A DNA stretch of 64,000 nucleotides from Acholoe squamosa (lineage: Eukaryota; Annelida; Polychaeta; Phyllodocida; Polynoidae), in the NCBI GenBank assembly GCA_949317995.1, contig OX439041.1:9994001-10058000 (forward strand). Reading direction: 5' to 3'. Positions 55,515 to 64,000 of the stretch are shown here, piece after piece. The notes under the pieces are model-generated. The model did not search any database and was not told the DNA's origin. It saw only the letters and a program-made list of their open reading frames with translations. The first letter of the stretch is position 1, and every line of letters starts with the position of its first letter. A program made the position numbers and the translations under genes.

Positions 55515-56475
55515 TCATATGTGCACAAAGTGCTGTCCCTGCAGCCTGCACTAAATGCCTATGTTGCTATCATCACTCTTTGGTGTGTAATTAGCTAACA
55601 AGCCATAGAAGGCTCTGGTGCATTCAGATTATTATTTATGTCAATATAACAGTGTCATATTAATGAGGGCTACACTTATCTATTCCTTTCCATGATGAGA
55701 ATGCAGAGGCCCACTCTATCACATTGAAATTAGAATGAAAGAAAGCAAGTGAAACAGGGTCACATCTCTAACCTGGCAGATAGATTTGAGTTGGTTAGAA
55801 AGTGAATTTTGTCACATAACTCTACTTTATGCTGTCACAATACTAGCCCTTTGAGATTGTATTAACCCATTGGCCTCGATAAAACATATTACAAAGACAT
55901 TTGACTCTCACCTGTATACCATCTCAAAAGGGATACCATAAAATCCTAGTCATAAGCCAACCTTTTTCTTGCGATTTTTGGGCAAAAATGGCTTCTACTT
56001 TATTGCCAAAGTATACCACCAGCTTGTGAGCAGGCATTCCTTGTAATAGATTGAAGAGAAAGTAGTGTAAATTCTGTTTCATTATTACTCACACTAAATC
56101 TAAGCTATACATTTGGCTTTAATAATCCAACCCAGAGACTTGGGCAAGGCTTATCTGTGTATAAATCTTTCCTCTCTTATTTAAATATCCTTCGATCGAA
56201 ACATGACACCAATGTCATAATTTCTGATATCGGATTTCAGCTGCAATCCATTGACTTTGGCAGGAGAGCTTCGTGTCATGGCCACTGGGGGGTTTAGTGT
56301 TGACACCCCAAATGGCATCTACGAGACCATGTAGACTTGTTTATGGGTCATTTGCAATGTCGCCCCCTATTGAGCATTGCTGGAACTATTTCTGTGCATG
56401 TGTCACAGGAAATGGTTCAGCTGACATAAAGATGTGACACATTTTCCAGTCTCTCAAGAAGTAGACGAAATATGG
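55515..56475 (+). repeat. ~1-kb duplication with 44646-45640
   Basis: GTGCACAAAGTGCTGTCCCT to AATGGTTCAGCTGACATAAA, matching first 44646-45170 and then block W (45175-45600, 40040-40350). So blocks are adjacent in two places and the W part alone is at 40 kb. Confidence 0.8.
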
Positions 56476-56579
56476 TGTAAAATGTTGGTTTAAGTCAACA
56501 CAGTAGGGTGCATAGGAAAATCTAAATCCTTCCCTCTCACCAACCATCATGCCACTTAGCGTACTCTGTACTGGTCATT

Positions 56580-58195
56580 AACCTGACCGGTCAGAAACCT
56601 TGATTGACCATGAAGGTTTCTGACCACTTTCTATTAGAGCAAATCATTCTGATAAGACACTGCAGGAATTATTTCTTGAATATCAAAAAAACCTACATGG
56701 ATTCACTCCTCAAACATTTCCAAATATAGGACCAAATTCTGAATAGATTAGCCAATTCTGTCGTTAATAAAAGGGGTGGGGAAAAGATTTTGCTGAAAGA
56801 TGGAGCCTGGACACAGGGGAAACATATTTCACAGAATAGATGTAATTTTCTATCATAGAATTTAAACTAGAGCTGAATTTGTTCTAAATGGTCAGACACC
56901 TTCCCAGTCAGAAACCTTGATTTTGGACAAATTAACCAATGTGGTGATAAACGAAAGGGGCGAGAAAAAGATTTTGACTGACAGATGAGGTCAGGCCACA
57001 GACAAACCTAAATTCCCTGAAAAATATATACATTCTTTTGACAACATGCAAACTACAGACCAACATGTATATTTGTAACAGTCAAAATCAAGGTTTCTGA
57101 CCACTTCAAAAAAGATTGTGTCATAGATAAAGGGTGTGGGGAAAAGAACTTTGTTGACAGAGTCAGGACATGGGCAAACCCATATTATCTGAAAAAGATC
57201 TACATTTCTGTTGTAGATCTACAACTATTTTAATTTCCTAGATCAAGGTTTCTGACTAGATATCAAGGTTTCTGACAGCTCAGAAACCTTGAAATCTGGT
57301 CAGAAACCTTGATTTCTGGACAGAAACCCTGATTTTCAACGATTAGCTAATTATGACATTTTTGACTTACAGATGGAGTCAGGTTACAGACAAACCTATA
57401 TTCTCTGAAAAATACATGCCTTTTGTTGATAGATTTCAAACTGGAGAACATTCTACATATTCATAACTGCCAAAAATCAAGGTTTCTGACTGTATTCTAG
57501 AGAAGATAGCCATTTGTGTCATAAAAAAAAGGGTCTGAAAAATGAAATCAATACATGAGCAAACCTAAATTACCCGAAAAAGATCTATATTTCTGACATG
57601 GAATTACAACTACAAAGCTTTTAATTTCCTAGATCAAGGTTTCTGACCCGTCAGAAACCTTGATATCTAGTCAGAAAACTTGATCATCAAGGTTTCTGAT
57701 CAGATACGTAATACTGATAATGAAGTCTCTTCCTGCAGCTTTAGAAACATGATTTTACTATAACCCTTTGCAGGAATAGATGGTATTTACTGTTAGTCTT
57801 GATTTCTATTCTTGAGAACATTTGAAAGGTACTGTGGGACAGTGGGGGTATTCAGGGTTCTTTTCCATGTAAAAATGAAACATAAAGCTATCTTCAAGGG
57901 ATACGTAGGAAATTTTGGGATAACACATGGGATCACTTATATAAAATCCATGAGACTGAAAAATTATGAAAAATAATTAGACTTTGCCTTACATTTAGGC
58001 TCCAGTACCTTAATTGTGCATGCTAAGCAACATAACAAGACGTGTTTCATGTGCACAAGGGTGCATCATTATCATGTTATCATTGCACAGTAACTGTGAC
58101 CAATTTCAAATGACAGGTGTCTGAAGAAAACGGACAGAAACCTTGATCTAAGCAGTCAGAAACCTTGGTCAGAAACCTTGATTTCTGACCCGCAT
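56580..58195. repeat. Cluster of TCAGAAACCTTGAT motifs in both orientations
   Basis: About 17 copies: plus-strand at 56591, 56908, 57280, 57300, 57320, 57651, 57671, 58134, 58155 and 58169; complement (ATCAAGGTTTCTGA) at about 56610, 57087, 57242, 57262, 57476, 57633 and 57686. Several are back-to-back inverted (57633/57651). Between them, five diverged ~180-base units recur (starting near 56750, 56930, 57110, 57343, 57500) with words such as GGAAAAGATTTTG, GACAGATGGAGTCAG and CAAACCTAAATTCCC. No ORF. Confidence 0.85.
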
Positions 58196-58689
58196 GGGTT
58201 CTATGAGACATAGCCTTAAACAATCCGATTCAACTCACATTATGCCTTGTAGAGAAGTACTTAATACTGAAGAATAGTACTAAATGACCTCAGTTTTACC
58301 TCATAGATCTGGCATGTGCTCAAGTATGACTTGTCTTTTTTCGATTTCTTTTCTAATTTGCGTTGGGAACAAACTGGGGTGTGCAAAGATTGTCCACATG
58401 GGAATGAAACTCACTCCCTAAGGCCTTTGCCTATCATGAATATATACACTCTATACTATCAGTAATAAGCTGTCAATAACTTGCTCACTTAATAACAAAA
58501 CATGGGTTCCCCCCTCACTAATCGGCAGCCATCGTTGTCAGTGTATGAGATAATCACAGACACCGGTCCCCTTAAGTACCCCCTAGCATGCTCCAGTACA
58601 ATTAAAACTCTGCTCCCCAGAGCCACAGTCTTTATAATCTGCCGCTGTTTTTTTTTTTTTTAACCCTTTAAAGGCTGCCACGGGAGGAG
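58196..58689. other. No recognised feature
   Basis: Contains a 14-T run at about 58648-58661; otherwise nothing supported. Confidence 0.35.
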
Positions 58690-58915
58690 TGCATCATGCC
58701 CATTGGTCAGCATGATGCACCAATGAGGTGCTAGCGAAAATGCTAGCCAGCACTTCATTGGAGCATCATGCTGACCCTACGGGGTTGCTACATATACTGG
58801 TGGAGGGTCTGCATGATGCTCCAATGAAGTGCCGGGAAATAGTCTTTCCAGCACTTCATTGGTGCATCATGACGACCAATGGCCATGATGCATCAATGCA
58901 TCAGCGGACCTGAAT
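58690..58915. repeat. GATGCA-palindrome repeat, two complete units
   Basis: Two successive palindromes: CAATGAGGTGCTAGCGAA with CTAGCCAGCACTTCATTGG (58722-58762), and CAATGAAGTGCCGGGAA with TTCCAGCACTTCATTGG (58821-58862). Each is flanked by CATGATGC and GCATCATG. The most regular example of the family. Confidence 0.7.
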
Positions 58916-59535
58916 GAATGGTTAAACCTTTATGGACCACATAAGATTATGATGCCTCAAGGTCCATATTCCAATATAGTGTTGATGCATTGCATTTGTG
59001 TATCGTGCGGACCTTTTGGCAGTAAATACCCTGTGGCAGGTTTAAGACTTTGTAGGGGCACGGTTTATATTAGCATCTATAGCTTGTGAGTTGGCTATCT
59101 TCTGAGTGGAGCGTCCTCTCAGGTCTGAGTTGGTTACGCCTGGTGGACAGTGGCAGGACTGTCCTTTGGGCTTCTCGGCTTGGACACAAGGGGTAAAACA
59201 GTCGGGTCGAAGCTAGCAGTGCAGAATCCTTCCGGGTTCTGTTGGTTTTACAAGGACCCCTGGTAGACTCAACTGTTACTTTATTTATACTGAATTTCAT
59301 GTATTGTGATAACTAATGGGCTAATGGGAATTTAAGTGCTCTGTGGCCTTTAAAGCATCAATCATAGTTACCAAGTGAGTTGCTCGTGTGTCATTAGTCT
59401 TCACAAAGAGGAGCTCACCAGGACGTTTCCCAATTACAAAGCGCCCCCCATGCGGCCCGTGTCAGCCATCCACAATGAGGCTGCCTCTATACGCAAATAA
59501 GGAAACATACCCCTCCTGCTCTCCTATGTTATCCT
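58916..59535. other. No recognised gene
   Basis: A minus-strand ORF (59070-59300) and a plus ORF (59388-59618) have no domain support; both lie in unremarkable sequence. Confidence 0.35.
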
Positions 59536-59540
59536 GTACC

Positions 59541-59580
59541 CTACCCCCTCCCCCCACCCCCCCCCCCACCCCCTCAACCC
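59541..59580. repeat. C-rich tract
   Basis: Runs of C (up to 11) with A interruptions. The complementary strand could form a G-quadruplex. Confidence 0.7.
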
Positions 59581-59749
59581 ACTATCCACTACCAGACCTA
59601 GCTTTTATAGCTCTTTGAGGGTCATGAAGCCCAAAATGGCAGTATGGCAAAGCAATGTGTTATAACTAATCTCTGTGAAGATAAAGCTGAAGGTTTTGTC
59701 CCAAAGTTGCCTAAGAACTGCTCTTAATTTGAAATAATTGTTTCTACAT

Positions 59750-59812
59750 TGCAGTAATGCATCTCGCTTAGACTGCATCAACCCAGGAGTTTCAGCATGA
59801 TGCATGTATCGG
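59750..59812. repeat. Truncated GATGCA-palindrome unit
   Basis: CATTGCAGTAATGCATCTCG through CAGCATGATGCATGTATC; ends at the SINE that follows. Confidence 0.45.
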
Positions 59813-59814
59813 GC

Positions 59815-59962
59815 TTAAATAGGTCTATATCTCCTCTCTTCTATCCCCTCAGATGTGTGTGGCACATATGAGGGGGCACATACACATTCCTCTGTGAAAT
59901 CAAATAATGTAGTTCTGACCATGAATATGACCTTAGCTGTCGAAATGGCGTTAAACTTATAA
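59815..59962 (+). mobile_element. SINE 'CTTCCC' family, copy D (5' deleted)
   Basis: GGTCTATATCTCCTCTCTTC to TTAGCTGTCGAAATGGCGTT matches copy C. About 15 bases of the 5' head are missing (GGGCTT runs straight into AAATAGG) and no tail repeat or clear duplication is seen. Confidence 0.7.
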
Positions 59963-59965
59963 TTA

Positions 59966-60412
59966 CCGTATTTCCCTGTGTATAGGCCGGGCCCTGTGTA
60001 CTAGCCTGCCCCGTGTATAAGCCTGGGTCAAAATCCAGTTAGTGGTATACAGGCCTGCCCCGTGTATAGGCCTGGCGGACCAATGTACACTTAATGAAAA
60101 TTATATTTTTGGCCCCACTCCACTTCTAAATGTAGTATTTACACAATTCCTTCAGCTATATAACGCCAATCTATATATCTTATTCACACAATATATTTAA
60201 AGATAAATTAAACAATGATTAATTAAGTAATTATTGGAAATATTCGAAAGAAACGTGGATATAAAATCAGAAATATAACAAGATGCTAGGGTGATTTTCA
60301 GGTATGAAAAAAAAAGCCTGCCCCGTGTACTGGCCTGCCTCGTGTATAGGCCTGGTCAATTTTCCACTTAGTGCTTGTAATGGCCTGGGCCTTTACACGG
60401 GGAAAAACTTAG
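59966..60412. mobile_element. 'CCGTATTTCCC' MITE (~447 bp)
   Basis: CCGTATTTCCCTGTGTATAG and GGCC at the left are inverted relative to GGCCTTTACACGGGGAAAAA at the right. CCTGCCCCGTGTATAGGCCT repeats internally several times. The related fragment is at 41540-41645. Elements beginning with this kind of sequence are widespread in animal genomes, by recollection. Confidence 0.75.
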
Positions 60413-60419
60413 TCACTCA

Positions 60420-60884
60420 TTCACTTATGATGCATAAAAGAATGCCTTGAGAGTTCCTCATTAGAGTTTTACTACTGAATAACTATGACTGATGGGCATA
60501 ATGCAGTAGTCCAAAGGTGGCCCTTTTTTTTCTTTGATACACTGATGAAGCCCCCTGCTGCATTAATGCATTATGACAAACCTCATTCGCTATACGCTAA
60601 AAGGATGGGCATGATGCATATTGAGTAGATCACCAGGGGCAGATTCATCCAATACATTCAGGAAAAATGAGACAGTGGTGTTTGATCAAGCCTTCAATTG
60701 TAGTTATAACACTGCTGGGCAAAGTCAGCGTGCATTATCCTGAATGCTGTGTTCTGATTGGCCGATTGACTGTGCATTATCTAAATGGATAATGCACTCC
60801 TGGCATAGGAGCTTAGCTTCATCTCACCTTTAGACTTCATGTATTATCAGGTGGCTGTTAAGTGATTTTTTTCTGTGTTATAAC
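60420..60884. repeat. Degenerate GATGCA/ATTATGC sequence
   Basis: TGCATTAATGCATTATGACA (about 60560) and GTGCATTATCTAAATGGATAATGCAC (perfect 10-bp arms around TAAATG, about 60769-60794, given in two parts GTGCATTATC and GATAATGCAC). No ORF. Confidence 0.5.
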
Positions 60885-60997
60885 GGGAACAATGCACTTG
60901 GTCATGGCTGTGGTCTTGCTCTAGACTGTATTGAGACATCGAAGGGCCTTATAGGCTCCGAGAGCACTCCCACAGCCATGCCCCATGCATTATTCCC
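60885..60997. repeat. Inverted repeat, ~28-bp arms
   Basis: GGGAACAATGCACTTGGTCA/TGGCTGTGG at the left pairs with CCACAGCCATGCCCC/ATGCATTATTCCC at the right, with about five mismatches, around a 57-base centre. Confidence 0.65.
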
Positions 60998-61009
60998 TAA
61001 ATAGTACAA

Positions 61010-61205
61010 TAACGCACTCTGCCCATTTCCCGGCATGATGCATGCTACATTCATGCATTATGCCAATCCTTTGGGACCCATACACTCTCAGAGGGTCAGC
61101 ATGATGCACTTATGAAGTGCTGGTTTGCAGACTTACCATAGCTTCAATGGTGCATCATGCCGACCGATGCTCATGATGCACTCCTGCATCAGCAGCCCTG
61201 AAAGG
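61010..61205. repeat. GATGCA-palindrome repeat cluster, last copy
   Basis: GGCATGATGCATGC, TCAGCATGATGCACTTATGA, AGTGCTGG and TTCAATGGTGCATCATGCCG; diverged arms. Confidence 0.55.
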
Positions 61206-61233
61206 GTTAAACGGCAAGATTCTTCCATGGAGA

Positions 61234-61558
61234 ATAGGGCGTGTAAGTCCCATCATTCCGTGCAAGAAATATAGCCTCCAAATTGGACAGGAAGTTTGGT
61301 ATGCAATGCTTTGCAGCTATAGGCCCCGACAACAAATATTAATCCTTCATAAATCCTAATTTCTTAAGAGATACCCTTCATATGCTTGTGTGTTGGAAAT
61401 ATAGAAATTCTAGAAATTTCTCTATCTAAAGAAATCCGCCATCTTTCCAAACCGCCTATACTTGAAGCATAGCATACTGTGTTGCAGCTTCCTGTCCAGT
61501 TTTGAGGCTATTTTGGCGGCAATTTCTCGCAGGGAATCATGTGACTTACACGCCCTAT
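61234..61558. mobile_element. 325-bp MITE 'ATAGGGCGTGTAAGTC'
   Basis: The ends ATAGGGCGTGTAAGTCCCAT and ATGTGACTTACACGCCCTAT are inverted. The pairing continues inward for about 65 bases (AAATATAGCCTCCAAATTGG and GACAGGAAG against CTTCCTGTCC and AGTTTTGAGGCTATTTTGG). No clear target duplication. Confidence 0.8.
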
Positions 61559-61722
61559 GTCTGCCTGTTGTACTGCTAGGTTGTGGTGGAGGGGGTGAAT
61601 AGGTCATGTGAAAGGAGGCAAATGTTGTGTACATGATATATCCTTTTCTTGTCTGACTTCCCATAATTGTATGCCATATCCCACCACAATTCCGTCGCCA
61701 CATCCACTCATCTGTCTGCCAT

Positions 61723-61758
61723 ACACACACACACACACACACGCACACACACACACAC
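61723..61758. repeat. (AC)n microsatellite
   Basis: ACAC repeat with one G interruption. The short ORFs across it (61422-61754, 61604-61810, 61608-61877) are translations of the repeat. Confidence 0.95.
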
Positions 61759-62335
61759 GGCTTCCCTCATCTATTGATTTCGTTCTGTGTTTTTTTCTTT
61801 TTCTTTTCAAATTCTTAGAAAGAATAGGTCTAGCCCTAGATTCAAGGGTTATTTTTTATAGTGTATACCTACCCTAGGATGTGGGCTATATGCACTGGCA
61901 CATGCACTGGTTCAGGTGCCCCTCAGTGTGTACAGCACAGAGCTTCAGTGTCCTCGACATGTCAGGAGGACATTATATCTATTCATTACCTTAGAACATA
62001 AAACAATGAATCGGTTGTCTCAGTTAACTAATTAGCAGACCCCGGGGGAGTCTAGGAGAGACACTGGGCCGGGTGGAGATTACCTTCTTTGCAGAGCTTA
62101 TGGAGGAATCTGGGAGGAGACATAGTGGCCCACAGAAGGCAAATGGTTATTGCCAATGAGTGAGATTGCCTTTGGGGTCTCTTTTTAAGTTTCACAGTTA
62201 AGTTGAGTCATTTGCTTCTGAATAAGTTATGCTGCAGTTAGCATTTACAATTAGACTGCTGACAAGTCTATTAGCAGGAAACCAGTGGTTTTAAACTTTT
62301 TTATCTTACCGATATTCATGAATAGATGGTTGTAT
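61759..62335. other. No recognised feature
   Basis: No supportable ORF or repeat. Confidence 0.35.
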
Positions 62336-62349
62336 CTTAAGCTTCTGAG

Positions 62350-62532
62350 TGAGTGAGTGAGTAATAGATGTTTAACGCCATATCAACATCTAAGGTCATA
62401 TTCATGGCGAGAACTACATTGCACAATTTCACAGAGGAATGTGTCAGTGCCTGCGCATATGTGCACCACACACATCCTGAGGGGATAGGAAAGATGAGAA
62501 GTAGACCCCTTTAAGTGGGCTAGGGAAGCCCG
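62350..62532 (-). mobile_element. SINE 'CTTCCC' family, copy E, 14-bp TSD
   Basis: A minus-strand copy with CTTAAGCTTCTGAG duplications at 62336-62349 and 62533-62546. The (GAGT)n end, TTTAACGCCATATCAACATC and GGGCTAGGGAAGCCC define the family. Confidence 0.88.
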
Positions 62533-62546
62533 CTTAAGCTTCTGAG

Positions 62547-63066
62547 GACAGGCTGAGGCAATAGATAAAGATTGAGTTGATATGTCTGTTATATTGATTT
62601 CCTAAAGTATGGTTGTTGATGAGATTGCTGTTATCCGTATAACCTTAAGGAATCTCTTGGCTCTGACTTCTTAAATGAACCAGAAGTTGGACAAAAATAA
62701 GGTGCCTGAAGCATGCGGCACTGAGGAATTCCTGGCCTCAACGCTACAGGGAAATTCATCACTGTTACAGCTCAAATCATGTGATCATCATCAGACTGGT
62801 ACTTTAGACAGCTGAGGATAGAGAGCCTAGTTTTGAGTGCAATCATCTCATGAGGTCATGATGTGACAAGCAGTGATAGCGGCCACCCAAGAAGAATTGA
62901 AGATCCAAATTGTAATGTCCAAATTATTCGCCTATTTTCTCCTTTTTTTTCATCAGGCATACTGAATGCAAACAATCTTATATTCTTTTTTTCCCTCAAC
63001 CCATCCTCATCCTGTCGCTGAAGCTATTCCCCTTGAGTCTCATTCCCTGGAGAACATATAGTGAAC
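62547..63066. other. No recognised feature
   Basis: No supportable ORF or repeat. Confidence 0.35.
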
Positions 63067-63147
63067 AAGTAACCAATGGATAACTCATGACGAGTGTAGG
63101 TTAGTGAAGGATAATGACACGAGGCCGTAGTTATCCATTGACTACTT
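63067..63147. repeat. Inverted repeat with ATCCATTG arms
   Basis: AAGTAACCAATGGATAACT (63067-63085) and AGTTATCCATTGACTACTT (63129-63147) pair with two mismatches. Confidence 0.65.
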
Positions 63148-63261
63148 ATTTTATACCATGAAACCAATAAATAATCAATATTATACCAATAAATTCAAGT
63201 TGAAAACAAAAATTATTCCCCCTCCCCGGGACTCGATGCCAGCCATTGTGTGTACACGATC

Positions 63262-63465
63262 GGTACATACACCTCGTCGCCCGGCAGCGGACAGCTAAGG
63301 CTTTGAATGCATCTCGCGGTTATGTTTGTGTAGAATACACCTCGTCGCCCGGCAGCGGACAGCGACAGTGCACACGGCGAAAAAAGACGCGTCTCGCTGT
63401 TATGTTTGTGTAGAATACACCTCGTCGCCCGGCAGCGGACAGCGACAGCGCAAATGGCGAAAAAA
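63262..63465. repeat. GC-rich tandem repeat, 3 units
   Basis: ACACCTCGTCGCCCGGCAGC and GGACAGC recur with CTCGTCG at 63273, 63341 and 63421 (spacing 68 and 80). The second and third also share TATGTTTGTGTAGAATACAC. A fourth partial match (GCCTCGGCGCCCGGC) is near 63605, preceded like the first by ACACGATCGGTACA. Confidence 0.8.
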
Positions 63466-63482
63466 ATATGCACCCAGACCTG

Positions 63483-63532
63483 GGTGCGTGCCGTGGACCA
63501 ACGTGCTAACCGCTAGACCACCGCATCTCCTC
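63483..63532 (-). pseudogene. tRNA-like head, box A only
   Basis: The minus strand reads TGGTCTAGCGGTTAGCACG (complement of 63502-63520), a good box A. No box B follows at the normal distance. A box B-like GCATCGAGTCCCGG lies ~280 bases on (complement of about 63223-63236), beyond the GC-rich tandem repeat, so the repeat may have split a tRNA-like head. Confidence 0.4.
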
Positions 63533-63664
63533 CTTCAGCGGCCGTCTTGGCTTGGATTGATTTGAACGCGTCCTTTGGTTATGTATACACGATCGGTACA
63601 CATGCCTCGGCGCCCGGCTAGGCCTCCTTTGTTTGGTTTAGTTCTAGCCAGCCATCTCTCGTCA

Positions 63665-63738
63665 GTCCCTGTGGCGCAGTGCACAGGGAGAAGGACTTGG
63701 GATCTTAGGCTGCAGGTTCGAGCCCTGCCCTGGTCAAG
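63665..63738 (+). pseudogene. tRNA-Pro-like sequence
   Basis: GTCCCTGTGGCGCAGTGCAC (box A) and GCAGGTTCGAGCCCTGC (perfect T-arm with box B) at tRNA spacing. The putative anticodon loop CTTGGGA gives TGG. The acceptor stem pairs poorly, so it is more likely a pseudogene or SINE head than a working tRNA. Confidence 0.55.
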
Positions 63739-63741
63739 TCT

Positions 63742-63810
63742 AACATGTGACATGGGAGGACATGTGAGGACATGTGACATGGGAGGACATGTGACATGGG
63801 AGGACATGAG
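63742..63810. repeat. Short tandem repeat GACATGTGACATGGGAG
   Basis: Three to four near-perfect units of 17-28 bases in a row. It directly follows the tRNA-like sequence, perhaps as its tail. Confidence 0.8.
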
Positions 63811-63811
63811 A

Positions 63812-63872
63812 GGCGTGCGGTTATCCTGGATAACCACACGGGGTGCGGGTTATCCATGGATAACCGCACGCC
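63812..63872. repeat. Nested palindrome
   Basis: Perfect 15-bp outer arms GGCGTGCGGTTATCC (63812-63826) and complement (63858-63872) enclose two further palindromes, GGTTATCC-T-GGATAACC (63819-63835) and GGTTATCCATGGATAACC (63848-63865), so two mutually exclusive folds exist. Confidence 0.85.
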
Positions 63873-64000
63873 TTAGAAAATTGATGCTAAAGTATACAGG
63901 GTGTGCAATATCGACAGATATGTGTATGGCCACGAAAAAGCACTGTGTAACCAAGAAATCGTGGTATAATGTACACTACATGGACTGACTGCCAGTTGCC

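Noticed and set aside
61234-61558. Protein-coding antisense ORF at 61422-61754 over the MITE
   Set aside because: It spans the MITE right arm and the microsatellite, without domain support.
61422-61877. Cysteine/valine- or threonine/histidine-repeat ORFs
   Set aside because: Translations of the (AC)n microsatellite.
63665-63738. Functional tRNA-Pro gene
   Set aside because: The T-arm is good but the acceptor stem has several mismatches; a pseudogene or SINE head is more likely.
63575-63988. 137-codon plus-strand ORF
   Set aside because: It runs through the tRNA-like sequence, the GACATG tandem repeat and the palindrome, so it is not a plausible gene.

Overview
This is eukaryotic, animal-type DNA. 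It is AT-rich, gene-poor and packed with transposable elements, with an intron-split ion-channel gene, target-site-duplicated SINEs, MITEs, satellites and a non-LTR retrotransposon. A NADAR-domain ORF upstream of a CR1/Jockey-like LINE and many tRNA-derived repeats suggest a marine invertebrate, perhaps a lophotrochozoan such as a mollusc. That placement is inference and weak.

Layout. 1-3.25 kb: sparse sequence leading to a TATA-like box. 3.25-3.91 kb: first coding exon of a two-pore-domain potassium (K2P) channel, ending at a splice donor inside the first selectivity filter; later exons were not found. 4.9-10.8 kb: a SINE with perfect 14-bp target-site duplication, two abutting ~600-bp foldback elements, hairpins, and GATGCA-rich palindromic repeats. 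10.9-14.5 kb: a ~2-kb tandem duplication, one copy holding a 360-bp MITE and the other preserving the empty site. 15.8-16.15 kb: a 31-bp satellite. 17.5-24.6 kb: tRNA-like SINEs, a CRE-like cluster, three degenerate satellites and a 304-bp foldback. 24.6-44 kb: a mosaic of one dispersed repeat unit (here 'unit U') with nested MITEs and rearranged ~0.9-kb duplications. 44-46 kb: three tRNA-like sequences and a ~1-kb duplication. 46.07-50.6 kb: the best protein-coding stretch outside the channel, a NADAR-domain ORF followed by a broken endonuclease/reverse-transcriptase ORF. 51-53.4 kb: unit U carrying a MITE which itself carries a second element. 56.6-58.2 kb: about 17 copies of one 14-bp motif in both orientations. 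58.7-64 kb: more palindromic repeats, MITEs, SINEs and tRNA-like sequences.

Only two stretches look like real protein genes: the K2P exon, and the retroelement ORFs (NADAR plus EN/RT). Almost everything else is repeat. The most useful observation is that several elements can be delimited inside this window, because a second copy of the host repeat keeps the empty site. This gives CTG/CAG, TAA and TA target-site duplications for three different element families without outside data. All positions and motif matches were read by eye; no alignment or database search was run.
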